Below, piece after piece: positions 1 through 5,440 of a DNA stretch of 8,348 bases. The stretch is from NCBI GenBank assembly GCA_030697085.1, contig JAUYQT010000054.1, positions 1-8,348 of the forward strand, in the 5' to 3' direction. The notes beneath the pieces are model-generated. The model had not been told where the DNA came from. It was given only the letters and a program-made list of their open reading frames with translations, and ran no database searches. Source of the stretch: Azonexus sp. GTDB lineage: Bacteria; Pseudomonadota; Gammaproteobacteria; Burkholderiales; Rhodocyclaceae. Position 1 is the first letter of the stretch, and the number at the start of each line of letters is the position of its first letter. The position numbers and the translations under genes are program-made.

Positions 1-296
1 TCAAGCACCGGGCCGGAGGTGGAGCGCAGATTGACCCCCATTTCGTAGGCAACAATGTGGGCCAGCGTTGTTTTGCCCAAACCCGGCGGGCCAAAAAGCA
101 AAACATGGTCGAGCGACTCTTCCCGCTGGCGTGCCGCCTGAATGAAGATTTCCAGCTGCTCACGGATTTTCACCTGGCCGGTGTAATCAACCAGGCGCTT
201 CGGCCGCAGGGCGCGCTCCTGCGCCTCTTCCTGCAAGGATTTAGCTTGCGGCGCGATGATGCGCTGCTCGGCGACCAGCTTGTCGGTTTCGATCAT
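1..296 (-). CDS. ruvB: RuvB Holliday junction branch-migration ATPase, N-terminal part (cut by window edge)
   Basis: RuvB is the hexameric AAA+ motor that, loaded by RuvA on a Holliday junction, pumps DNA to drive branch migration in recombinational repair. The 98 complete codons visible start at ATG 296-294. They show the family N-terminus ([15 protein letters not shown], about residues 27-41), then [18 protein letters not shown] with the Walker A loop GPPGLGKT at residues 69-76, and the conserved [13 protein letters not shown] at the cut edge. Walker B, sensor and winged-helix regions lie outside the window. The start is supported by GAGGA (306-310) nine bases upstream and by a 4-base ATGA overlap with the stop of the upstream permease gene, which suggests translational coupling. 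It is the last visible gene of a minus-strand block with ruvC and ruvA. Identification is close to certain from the motif set; the rest of the gene cannot be judged. Confidence 0.97.
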   Translation of the reverse strand, partial: MIETDKLVAEQRIIAPQAKSLQEEAQERALRPKRLVDYTGQVKIREQLEIFIQAARQREESLDHVLLFGPPGLGKTTLAHIVAYEMGVNLRSTSGPVL

Positions 297-1348
297 GCAG
301 GTTCGTCCTCACGCGTCCAGCGGGTTAACAGCATATGGCCGAGCGCCAGCAGGACCGGCCCGAGAAAGATGCCGATGAAGCCGAAGACCAGAATGCCGCC
401 GATCATGCCGAGGGCAATGAGCAAAATGGAAATGCCGCTGCCGCGGGCGATCAGTATCGGTTTAACGAGGTTGTCGACGCTGCTGATCACCAGCAGGCCA
501 TAGAGCACCATGAAAATCGCCCAGCCCATCTCGCCCTGGGCATAAAGCCAGGCCGCCGCACCGCCCCAGAGTAGCGGCGGGCCAATCGGAATCATCGACA
601 GGAAAAAAGTGGCGAAACCAAGCAGCACGGCACCCGGCACGCCAGCGATCAGAAAGCCGATCATTGCCACCGTAGCCTGCGCCACCGCGGTGCCGACAAT
701 ACCGACCATGACGCCGTTGACCGTACCGCGGGCGCGCTCGACCATCTCTTCACCCAGATCACCGCCGAGTTTGCGGGCGCCGATGTAAAGCGATTTGGCG
801 ATGAGTTCGCCATCCCGGTAAAGAAAAAAGATGACGAAGAGGACCAGCGCTAGTTGCAGCACGCCATTGGCGGCGATTTTGCCGGTAGCCAGCGCCAGAT
901 TACGGGCTGGCTCGATCAACTGTTTGAGCAGACCATTAAGTTCGCTCCGGCTACTGGCGATACGGTGCCAACTGTCTTCAATTTCGCTGCCGATCAGCGG
1001 CACGCCGCTCAATAGTGCCGGCGCTTTCGCCGGCAAGCCTCGGTCGATATACGGGCGAATGCCTTCGACCAGCGTATCGGCGCTGTTAGCCAGACTGGCA
1101 ACGAGAAAAATCATCGGCACCAGCATCAGCAGAATGAGTGCGACGGTCATTAACGCGGCGCCCAGCGATTTTCGACCGCCGAGACGCGGCAGTATTTTTT
1201 CGGCATAAAACGCCCAGGTCGATATCCAGAGGACAAGCGCAAACAGGACGGCGCCAATGATGGGCAGCAGGACGGCAACACAGCCGACAATCAACAAGGC
1301 CACCAGCGCGACTTGCGCCAGTCGGTTGGGGTTTTCTTCGGAGAACAC
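293..1348 (-). CDS. AI-2E family (PF01594-type) membrane transporter / permease
   Basis: This is a polytopic inner-membrane protein of the AI-2E exporter-like (PerM/YdiK/TqsA) superfamily. Members have been linked to AI-2 export, Na+/H+ antiport or unknown substrates, so the substrate here is open. Taking GTG 1348-1346 as start gives 351 residues. Hydrophobic segments fall near residues 12-45 (two spans), 63-88, 160-177, 210-235, 237-270 and 276-345. The central soluble stretch (about 90-150) is followed by FLYRDGE, and the family's C-terminal signatures [10 protein letters not shown] (254-263), [10 protein letters not shown] (291-300) and [14 protein letters not shown] (323-336) are visible. 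The frame stays open 18 codons further upstream to a TTG at 1402, inside ruvA. I prefer the GTG because it lies one base after the ruvA stop, has GAAAG upstream and gives a normal N-terminus. Its stop overlaps ruvB as ATGA. It sits between ruvA and ruvB, which normally adjoin. Family call is confident, function is not. Confidence 0.9.
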   Translation of the reverse strand: MFSEENPNRLAQVALVALLIVGCVAVLLPIIGAVLFALVLWISTWAFYAEKILPRLGGRKSLGAALMTVALILLMLVPMIFLVASLANSADTLVEGIRPYIDRGLPAKAPALLSGVPLIGSEIEDSWHRIASSRSELNGLLKQLIEPARNLALATGKIAANGVLQLALVLFVIFFLYRDGELIAKSLYIGARKLGGDLGEEMVERARGTVNGVMVGIVGTAVAQATVAMIGFLIAGVPGAVLLGFATFFLSMIPIGPPLLWGGAAAWLYAQGEMGWAIFMVLYGLLVISSVDNLVKPILIARGSGISILLIALGMIGGILVFGFIGIFLGPVLLALGHMLLTRWTREDEPA

Positions 1349-1349
1349 G

Positions 1350-1928
1350 CTAGACTTTCGAGAGTAGTTTGAGCGCCTGACGAATGCCGTCCGAGGTGCC
1401 AATATCAGCCGGCAGCTGCTTCATCGCCGAAGCGGCTTCTTTTTCGTTGTAACCCAGCGCCAGCAGTGCGTTGGAAATATCCTGTTTTGTATCGTCGACC
1501 GCAAGATTTAGCGAAATCCCGGTTGTTTCGGCCAACTTCCCCTTTAGTTCGAGCAACAGACGCTCGGCGGTTTTCTTGCCGATGCCGGGCATTTTGATCA
1601 GCCGCCCGAGTTCTTGTTGCGCCACCGCCGCGGCGAGATCGCCAACTGACAGGCCGGAAAGTACCGAAAGCGCCGTCCGCGCACCAATGCCGGAAACCTT
1701 GAGCAATTGACGGAAGGCAAAACGCTCGGCTTCGGTAAGGAAACCATAGAGATAATGGCCGTCTTCGCGCACGGCAAAGTGGGTGAGCAGCGTCGTCTTT
1801 TCACCGCCCGCCGGCAGGTTGTAGAAAGTGCTCATCGGCACATCAAGCTCGTAGCCGACGCCGTTCACGTCGAGCACGATCTGCGGCGGATTTTTTTCGG
1901 CCAGCAGGCCCGTCAGTCGTCCAATCAT
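1350..1928 (-). CDS. ruvA: RuvA Holliday junction DNA-binding subunit
   Basis: RuvA forms tetramers that clamp the four-way Holliday junction in square-planar form and recruit RuvB rings for branch migration. The 192-residue product is close to the usual length (about 200). Domain I, an OB fold, occupies roughly residues 1-63, starting with MIGRLTGLL. It includes E55-D56 ([10 protein letters not shown]), matching the acidic pin of E. coli RuvA that separates strands at the crossover. Domain II carries two helix-hairpin-helix motifs, [10 protein letters not shown] (78-87) and [12 protein letters not shown] (113-124). Domain III (about 147-192, [15 protein letters not shown]) is the flexible RuvB-contacting part. 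ATG 1928-1926 is preceded by AAGGAAGG (1938-1945) at nine bases, a strong ribosome site. It follows ruvC by 45 bp and ends one base before the likely GTG start of the AI-2E permease. All functional parts appear intact. Confidence 0.97.
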   Translation of the reverse strand: MIGRLTGLLAEKNPPQIVLDVNGVGYELDVPMSTFYNLPAGGEKTTLLTHFAVREDGHYLYGFLTEAERFAFRQLLKVSGIGARTALSVLSGLSVGDLAAAVAQQELGRLIKMPGIGKKTAERLLLELKGKLAETTGISLNLAVDDTKQDISNALLALGYNEKEAASAMKQLPADIGTSDGIRQALKLLSKV

Positions 1929-1937
1929 TTCGGCTCG

Positions 1938-1945
1938 CCTTCCTT
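1938..1945 (-). promoter_or_regulatory. Strong ribosome binding site of ruvA
   Basis: On the minus strand AAGGAAGG lies nine bases before the ruvA ATG. It is the best Shine-Dalgarno match in the ruv block; ruvC and the EamA permease lack one this good. RuvA may therefore be translated independently while its neighbours rely more on coupling. The motif is seen directly; the effect on expression is inferred. Confidence 0.6.
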
Positions 1946-1973
1946 CAGAAATACTGTAATTTCAAACAGCTTA

Positions 1974-2555
1974 TCATCCTATCAGCCGTCCACCACGAAC
2001 GCGATAGCCGGCCGTGGACATTGCCCCCAAACCCTGCCCACCGTGCGCGTGAGCAATGGCACAAGCAAGCGCATCGGCTGCATCGGCCGTGGGTGCCCCG
2101 GTCAGATTCAATAAGCGGATCACCATGTGCTGGACTTGATCCTTGCTCGCCTTGCCCTGGCCGACAACGGCTTGTTTGACCTGTAGCGCGGTGTATTCGG
2201 CGACTGACAAATCGGCATGCACCAAGGCGCTGAGGGCCGCCCCACGGGCCTGGCCGAGCAATAATGTCGATTGCGGATTGACGTTGACGAAGACTTTCTC
2301 CACGGCGGCCTGATTCGGCGCGTAGGTGGCAATCACTTCGCTGATCCCGGCAAACAGGGTTTTGATCCGCGCGGGTAACGATTCTTTATCGTTCGATTTG
2401 ATGCAGCCGCTAGCGACATAAACCAGTTGCTTGCCCTGCAATTCAATGACGCCAAAGCCGGTAACCCGCAGTCCGGGGTCGATGCCGAGGATGCGCGGTA
2501 CGATTCGCAACTCATTCTGCAACGCTTTCCGGGGTGCGCTCGGCAATTCAGTCAT
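1974..2555 (-). CDS. ruvC: RuvC crossover junction endodeoxyribonuclease (Holliday junction resolvase)
   Basis: RuvC is a dimeric Mg2+-dependent RNase H-fold nuclease that cuts two opposed strands of a Holliday junction, finishing recombination with RuvAB. The product has 193 residues. The catalytic carboxylates are all present: D26 in ILGIDPG, E86 in [11 protein letters not shown], and D158 and D161 in TADAADALA. The LGQARGAAL helix and the [20 protein letters not shown] stretch, typical of the DNA-binding face, are also present. The family usually starts within a few residues of ILGIDPG, so the ATG 2555-2553 start leaves an extension of about 20 residues. No ATG or GTG lies nearer in frame. 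A TTG at L16 is possible but lacks a good ribosome site. The chosen ATG overlaps the EamA stop as ATGA, implying coupled translation. The C-terminal tail (about 172-193) is Gly/Arg-rich and ordinary in length. Confidence 0.96.
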   Translation of the reverse strand: MTELPSAPRKALQNELRIVPRILGIDPGLRVTGFGVIELQGKQLVYVASGCIKSNDKESLPARIKTLFAGISEVIATYAPNQAAVEKVFVNVNPQSTLLLGQARGAALSALVHADLSVAEYTALQVKQAVVGQGKASKDQVQHMVIRLLNLTGAPTADAADALACAIAHAHGGQGLGAMSTAGYRVRGGRLIG

Positions 2556-3403
2556 TTAACCCGCGCCACCAGATAAACGCCGCTTACCGCGAGCAACATG
2601 CCGAAGGCTGCGGTCAACGTTAATTTTTCGCCAAAAAACACGAAGGCGATCAGCGCCGTCGAAAGTGGTGTCAGATAAAACAGGCTGGCGACATTGACCG
2701 CGCTACCGCTGCGGATCAACAGATTGAGCAAACTGATCGCACCAATCGACAAAACCAGCACCAGCCAGCCGAGGGCAAAGCTGAATTGCCCCGTCCATTC
2801 GATCTGATAATCCTCAAACAAAACCACGGCAATGGCGGTCAGCAGCGCGGTCGGGACAAACTGAATCACCGAACCGCTGCGTAAATCAAATTGGGCGCAG
2901 AAGCGTTTTTGATAAAGCGTGCCGACGGTGATGCCGAGCAATGCGATCAAGGCCGGAATCAGCATCGGCCCGAGCGCGGCATCACCGAATTTGCCCGAAA
3001 CCACCAAGCCAACACCGACGAAGCCGAGCGCCAGGCCGCCCCATTGCCGGACACTGACTTTTTCACCAAGCAACCAGCCGGCGCCAAACGCTGTCAGCAA
3101 CGGCTGCATGCCGACGACCAAGGCCGTAATGCCCGCGGGTAAACCGTGTTTGATCGCGACAAAAACACCACCGAGATAAACCGCATGCACCAGCACGCCG
3201 GAAACGCCGATATGCAGCCACTGCATCGGCTGATCCGGCCACGGCGCGCGCATCACCAGCGCAATCACCGTCATCAGCGCAATCACGAAGCCATAACGCG
3301 TCAGCAGAAAAGAGAGGGGCTCCGCATAGGGCAAGCCGTACTTGGCCCCGATGAAGCCCGTGCTCCAGAGAAAAACAAAAAGGACTGGATAGAAGCGCTG
3401 CAT
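2552..3403 (-). CDS. EamA / drug-metabolite transporter (DMT) superfamily permease
   Basis: This is an inner-membrane permease of the DMT/EamA type, a family that exports metabolites, amino acids or drugs. The substrate cannot be read from sequence. The 283-residue product has about ten hydrophobic spans in two EamA repeats. The first opens with [22 protein letters not shown] (residues 9-30) and ends with [27 protein letters not shown] near 91-117. The second ends with the equivalent [25 protein letters not shown] near 238-262. The repeated P-L-xTA...GEK pattern at both repeat ends is the family hallmark. ATG 3403-3401 is chosen because the first span follows immediately; no clear Shine-Dalgarno is seen before it. 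It lies 52 bp downstream of the exported Cys-rich gene, and its stop overlaps the ruvC start as ATGA, so it should be cotranscribed with the recombination genes without an evident functional link. Confidence 0.92.
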   Translation of the reverse strand: MQRFYPVLFVFLWSTGFIGAKYGLPYAEPLSFLLTRYGFVIALMTVIALVMRAPWPDQPMQWLHIGVSGVLVHAVYLGGVFVAIKHGLPAGITALVVGMQPLLTAFGAGWLLGEKVSVRQWGGLALGFVGVGLVVSGKFGDAALGPMLIPALIALLGITVGTLYQKRFCAQFDLRSGSVIQFVPTALLTAIAVVLFEDYQIEWTGQFSFALGWLVLVLSIGAISLLNLLIRSGSAVNVASLFYLTPLSTALIAFVFFGEKLTLTAAFGMLLAVSGVYLVARVK

Positions 3404-3455
3404 CAGTCAAAAACTGTCGCCAACGCCTCAGGGTTAAGTCGCAAATTAATCCGGC

Positions 3456-3932
3456 TTAGTCGCAACTCGCCTGGCAACTGGCCGGATTACTGGCGCAAGC
3501 CTCGGCGTTATCGACGGCACAGGCGCCCTTGGTCCGGTAGGTGAAATTCACGCCGCCCGGATAGCTGCAAACCAGTTTTTTCAGCTTGCCCCGAGTCTCG
3601 ACATTCATCCCGGTCGCCTTCAGAGCCTTGACCGTTGCCGCCGGCAAATCACAGGAAACATAACCGTCAAAAGCACCGTCAGCAGACTCCCACAGCGCGA
3701 CATTTTTCATTACGCGATAGTCTTCATAGCGAATGCAGGAATCCGTCTGGTTGGCGTAAGCCTTGCTGGCATCGCTGCAAAATCCACTATAGGTGTACTT
3801 CAACTCCTCCTCCGTCGGGCAAGCATTCACCTGACTAACCGCAGCCAGATCAGGGCAAAGCCGCGGCGCCGCCGAAGCAGCCAGGCTCAGTGTGGTCAAA
3901 AATACAGCAAGCAATACACGATGCAACTTCAT
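3456..3932 (-). CDS. Exported cysteine-rich protein of unknown function
   Basis: I do not recognise this protein. It has 158 residues and a clear Sec signal peptide: a short basic start (MKLHR), a hydrophobic core (VLLAVFLTTLSLAAS) and a probable signal peptidase I site after A21 (ASA|AP). It lacks a lipobox Cys at that site. The mature part, about 137 residues, holds ten cysteines at 26, 38, 52, 66, 94, 122, 138, 146, 153 and 157. An even number in an exported protein suggests up to five disulfides formed in the periplasm or outside the cell. The last four Cys crowd into the final 21 residues. There is no CxxC pair and no haem-binding CxxCH, so a thioredoxin fold or cytochrome is unlikely. 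ATG 3932-3930 has AGGAG (3938-3942) five bases upstream. It sits 27 bp after yebC and 52 bp before the EamA permease. Coding is well supported; function is unknown. Confidence 0.85.
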   Translation of the reverse strand: MKLHRVLLAVFLTTLSLAASAAPRLCPDLAAVSQVNACPTEEELKYTYSGFCSDASKAYANQTDSCIRYEDYRVMKNVALWESADGAFDGYVSCDLPAATVKALKATGMNVETRGKLKKLVCSYPGGVNFTYRTKGACAVDNAEACASNPASCQASCD

Positions 3933-3937
3933 AAAAA

Positions 3938-3942
3938 CTCCT
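3938..3942 (-). promoter_or_regulatory. Ribosome binding site AGGAG of the Cys-rich exported protein
   Basis: AGGAG on the minus strand lies five bases before ATG 3932-3930. It decides the start in favour of the signal-peptide methionine and supports real translation of this otherwise unrecognised gene. Confidence 0.6.
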
Positions 3943-3959
3943 GACTGCGCGGCGAGCGC

Positions 3960-4685
3960 TTATTCATCCATCACAGCGGTGGTGTAGATTTCCTGTACGT
4001 CGTCGAGCCCTTCCAGGGCATCGAGCAACTTCTGCATTTTCACGGCATCCTCACCTTCAATCGGCGATTCACCTTCCGGCTTCATCGTCACTTCGCCGAA
4101 TTCCGGCTTGAAGCCGGCCGCTTCAAGCGCATCCTTGACCGCCATGTAGTCGTTGGGCGGGGTCAGCACTTCGATTGAGCCGTCGTCGTTGGTCGTCACA
4201 TCGTCGGCCCCGGCCTCGATCGCGGCATCCATCAGCGCCGCTTCGTCGGTCCCCGGCGCGAAGATCATCTGGCCGCAATGCTTGAACTGGAAAGCGACGC
4301 AACCATCGGAACCCATATTGCCACCGTACTTGGAAAAGGCATGGCGAACTTCGGCCACGGTCCTGACCTTATTGTCGGTCAGGCAGTCGACCATGATGGC
4401 CGCGCCGCCGATACCGTAACCTTCGTAACGAATCTCGACGTACTCGACGCCTTCGAGTTCGCCGGTACCCTTCTTGATGGCGGTGTCGATCTTGTCCTTG
4501 GGCATATTGATGCCCTTGGCCTTGTCGACCGCAACGCGCAGGCGCGGGTTGAAGTTGATGTCGCCGCCGCCCATCTTGGCAGCGACCGTAATTTCCTTGG
4601 CGATCTTGGAAAAAGCGGCGCCGCGCTTTTCATCCTGACGGCCCTTACGATGCTGAATATTGGCCCACTTGGAATGCCCAGCCAT
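3960..4685 (-). CDS. yebC: YebC/PmpR family (TACO1-like) translation or transcription regulator
   Basis: YebC-family proteins are cytoplasmic. Some bind DNA as regulators (PmpR), and others help ribosomes through proline stretches (mitochondrial TACO1, bacterial YebC2); the sequence alone does not decide which role applies. The 241-residue length is standard. It opens with the signature [18 protein letters not shown] (1-18) and [16 protein letters not shown] (27-42). It continues with the conserved centre [19 protein letters not shown] (88-105) and [18 protein letters not shown] (108-125), where most relatives have GPGG rather than GIGG, and ends with an acidic domain ([17 protein letters not shown], 221-237). 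ATG 4685-4683 follows a weak ribosome site. A promoter-like pair lies at 4723-4751. In many proteobacteria yebC stands just upstream of ruvCAB, as here, though two unrelated genes separate them. Confidence 0.96.
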   Translation of the reverse strand: MAGHSKWANIQHRKGRQDEKRGAAFSKIAKEITVAAKMGGGDINFNPRLRVAVDKAKGINMPKDKIDTAIKKGTGELEGVEYVEIRYEGYGIGGAAIMVDCLTDNKVRTVAEVRHAFSKYGGNMGSDGCVAFQFKHCGQMIFAPGTDEAALMDAAIEAGADDVTTNDDGSIEVLTPPNDYMAVKDALEAAGFKPEFGEVTMKPEGESPIEGEDAVKMQKLLDALEGLDDVQEIYTTAVMDE

Positions 4686-4704
4686 GATGTACGCTCACTG
4701 TGCA

Positions 4705-4736
4705 GAAAATAAAGAAGGGCGCATTTTACCTGCGCC
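4705..4736 (-). terminator. Possible weak intrinsic terminator of mazEF, overlapping the yebC promoter
   Basis: On the minus strand GGCGCA (4731-4736), a 7-nt loop and TGCGCC (4718-4723) form a 6-bp GC-rich stem. It is followed by C and then TTCTTTATTTT, a T-rich but interrupted tail. It begins 12 bp after the mazF stop codon, where a terminator would be expected. The loop contains the candidate yebC -10. The stem is short and the tail imperfect, so it may instead be only a dyad at the promoter. Confidence 0.35.
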
Positions 4737-4751
4737 AGCGCAGCTCGTCAG
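4723..4751 (-). promoter_or_regulatory. Candidate sigma70 promoter of yebC
   Basis: On the minus strand the hexamer CTGACG (4746-4751, 4 of 6 to TTGACA) is followed, after exactly 17 bases, by TAAAAT (4723-4728, 5 of 6 to TATAAT). The -35 overlaps the mazF stop. Transcription would begin around 4715-4717, leaving a leader of about 30 nt before the yebC ATG. It would drive yebC and perhaps the downstream ruv genes independently of mazEF. Inferred from consensus matching only. Confidence 0.45.
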
Positions 4752-5056
4752 GCCAGCATCTCCAACAACTTGTCATGCCATAACTCGAGCGGAATTTGCC
4801 CCATTTTTTTACCGAGTCGGCGCTTGTCGATTGAGCGAATCTGGTCAAGTAAAATACGCGCTGGCTTGCCACCGAATTCGACTTCGGGGCGACAACCCAA
4901 TGGCTGCCCCTGACTCGTCAACGGCACGATGACAACCCGCGGCAAGGCGGCATTCATGTCATCCGGGGAAACAATCAGCGCCGGACGGGTTTTGCGAATT
5001 TCAGTACCGATTGTCGGGTCAAGATTGACCCAATAGACCTCACCACGCTTCACCAT
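4748..5056 (-). CDS. mazF: MazF/PemK/ChpB family mRNA-interferase toxin
   Basis: MazF-type toxins are ribosome-independent endoribonucleases that cut RNA at short specific sequences and arrest growth when the antitoxin decays. From ATG 5056-5054 the product is 102 residues, close to the family norm. It shows the family N-terminus MVKRGEVYWVNLDPTIGTEI, the RKTRPALIVSPDDMN block (21-35) whose Arg and neighbours line the RNA-binding cleft, and VVIVPLTSQ (41-49), whose Thr/Ser are expected at the active site. ILLDQIRSIDKRRLGK (69-84) is the conserved C-terminal part, with the DQIRSID pattern. Two in-frame ATGs upstream (5071 and 5062) would add only MWRMG; they lie deeper in mazE and look less like relatives. 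The start overlaps the mazE stop by seven bases, the usual antitoxin-first coupled layout. The cleavage specificity cannot be told from sequence. All expected blocks are intact, so the toxin is probably active. Confidence 0.95.
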   Translation of the reverse strand: MVKRGEVYWVNLDPTIGTEIRKTRPALIVSPDDMNAALPRVVIVPLTSQGQPLGCRPEVEFGGKPARILLDQIRSIDKRRLGKKMGQIPLELWHDKLLEMLA

Positions 5057-5286
5057 ACCCATTCGCCACATTCGTCATCCATTGGCAAAGCAGCCAGAAC
5101 ATCATCGTCCAATGCGGCTTGATAACCATCGAACCAATGAGCGCGGGGAGAGCTGACTGGTTCAATCACCAGACAGCCTGCCTCTTGACGCAATTCAACT
5201 TCGTCCCCAATGGCCGCCGCAGCAAGCAATGCGGCAGGAATAATAATGCCGCGGGAATTTCCGATTTTACGAAGAGAGATTCGCAT
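5050..5286 (-). CDS. mazE: MazE family antitoxin (AbrB/SpoVT fold)
   Basis: This is the labile partner that binds and blocks MazF and usually represses its own operon. The chosen start ATG 5286-5284 gives 78 residues and has GGAG (5294-5297) seven bases upstream. A longer frame reaching a TTG at 5346 would run through the promoter region and is unlikely. Residues 1-45 form the swapped-hairpin AbrB-type DNA-binding domain, with the signature MRISLRKIGNSRGIIIPAALL and then DEVELRQEAGCLVIEP. Residues 46-78 form an acidic, tryptophan-containing tail (WFDGYQAALDDDVLAALPMDD, ending in EWVW), the sort of extended peptide that threads into the MazF groove. It overlaps mazF, and its promoter region holds two tandem palindromes (5308-5328) that fit autoregulation. 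The pair call is firm because both partners are intact and adjacent. Confidence 0.94.
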   Translation of the reverse strand: MRISLRKIGNSRGIIIPAALLAAAAIGDEVELRQEAGCLVIEPVSSPRAHWFDGYQAALDDDVLAALPMDDECGEWVW

Positions 5287-5307
5287 CTGATAGCTCCGAA
5301 GCGTTAA

Positions 5308-5328
5308 TGTTGCAACAATGTTATAACA
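5308..5328. promoter_or_regulatory. Tandem palindromic operator, two TGTTnnAACA sites 11 bp apart
   Basis: TGTTGCAACA (5308-5317) and TGTTATAACA (5319-5328) are each perfect 10-bp palindromes sharing the half-site TGTT/AACA. They are separated by one base, so their centres lie 11 bp apart, about one DNA turn, on the same helix face. They cover the likely -10 and start point of the mazE promoter. MazE/MazEF complexes are known to repress their own operons by binding such sites, so this is the best candidate operator. The palindromes are seen directly; the bound protein is inferred. Confidence 0.6.
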
Positions 5329-5346
5329 AAATAGCTGTTTGTGCAA
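5318..5346 (-). promoter_or_regulatory. Candidate mazEF promoter
   Basis: On the minus strand TTGCAC (5341-5346, 4 of 6 to TTGACA) is followed after 17 bases by TAACAT (5318-5323, 4 of 6). An alternative -10, TATAAC (5320-5325, 5 of 6), has only a 15-base spacer. Either way the -10 lies in the tandem palindromes, so a bound repressor would block RNA polymerase. The start point would be near 5311, leaving a leader of about 25 nt. Confidence 0.45.
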
Positions 5347-5400
5347 GCTGCGTCACATCGACAAACTCGCGAGCACAAATGTCGCCTGCGTAGTTTTTAC

Positions 5401-5409
5401 TGTAATAAT
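5401..5409 (+). promoter_or_regulatory. Possible extended -10 promoter of the HerA-like ATPase gene
   Basis: TGTAATAAT resembles an extended -10 (TG, one base, then AATAAT, 5 of 6 to TATAAT) in an AT-rich stretch about 30 bp before the ATG at 5441. No good -35 lies 16-18 bases upstream, which an extended -10 can tolerate. An 8-bp palindrome CTCGCGAG (5366-5373) lies just upstream. Weak evidence. Confidence 0.3.
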
Positions 5410-5440
5410 CCAATTTTCCCCACTTGCCAAAATTGCCGCC

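Noticed and set aside
1349..1402. Longer start (TTG 1402) for the AI-2E permease, overlapping ruvA by 53 bp
   Set aside because: The added residues are Arg/Ser-rich and unlike the family N-terminus; the GTG at 1348 right after the ruvA stop is a simpler start.
3434..3466. Near-repeat TTAAGTCGCAA / TTAGTCGCAA around the end of the Cys-rich gene
   Set aside because: Only about 10 bases with a mismatch in length; likely chance and no third copy nearby.
5287..5346. Longer start (TTG 5346) for MazE
   Set aside because: It would translate the promoter and operator region; ATG 5286 has a ribosome site and matches the family N-terminus.
5366..5373. Palindrome CTCGCGAG as an operator of the divergent region
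   Set aside because: An 8-bp palindrome alone is common in GC-rich DNA and does not extend outward; noted only as context.
5339..5440. Longer start (TTG 5339) for the HerA-like ATPase
   Set aside because: The extension lacks family similarity and reads through the divergent promoter region; [10 protein letters not shown] at 5441 matches relatives.
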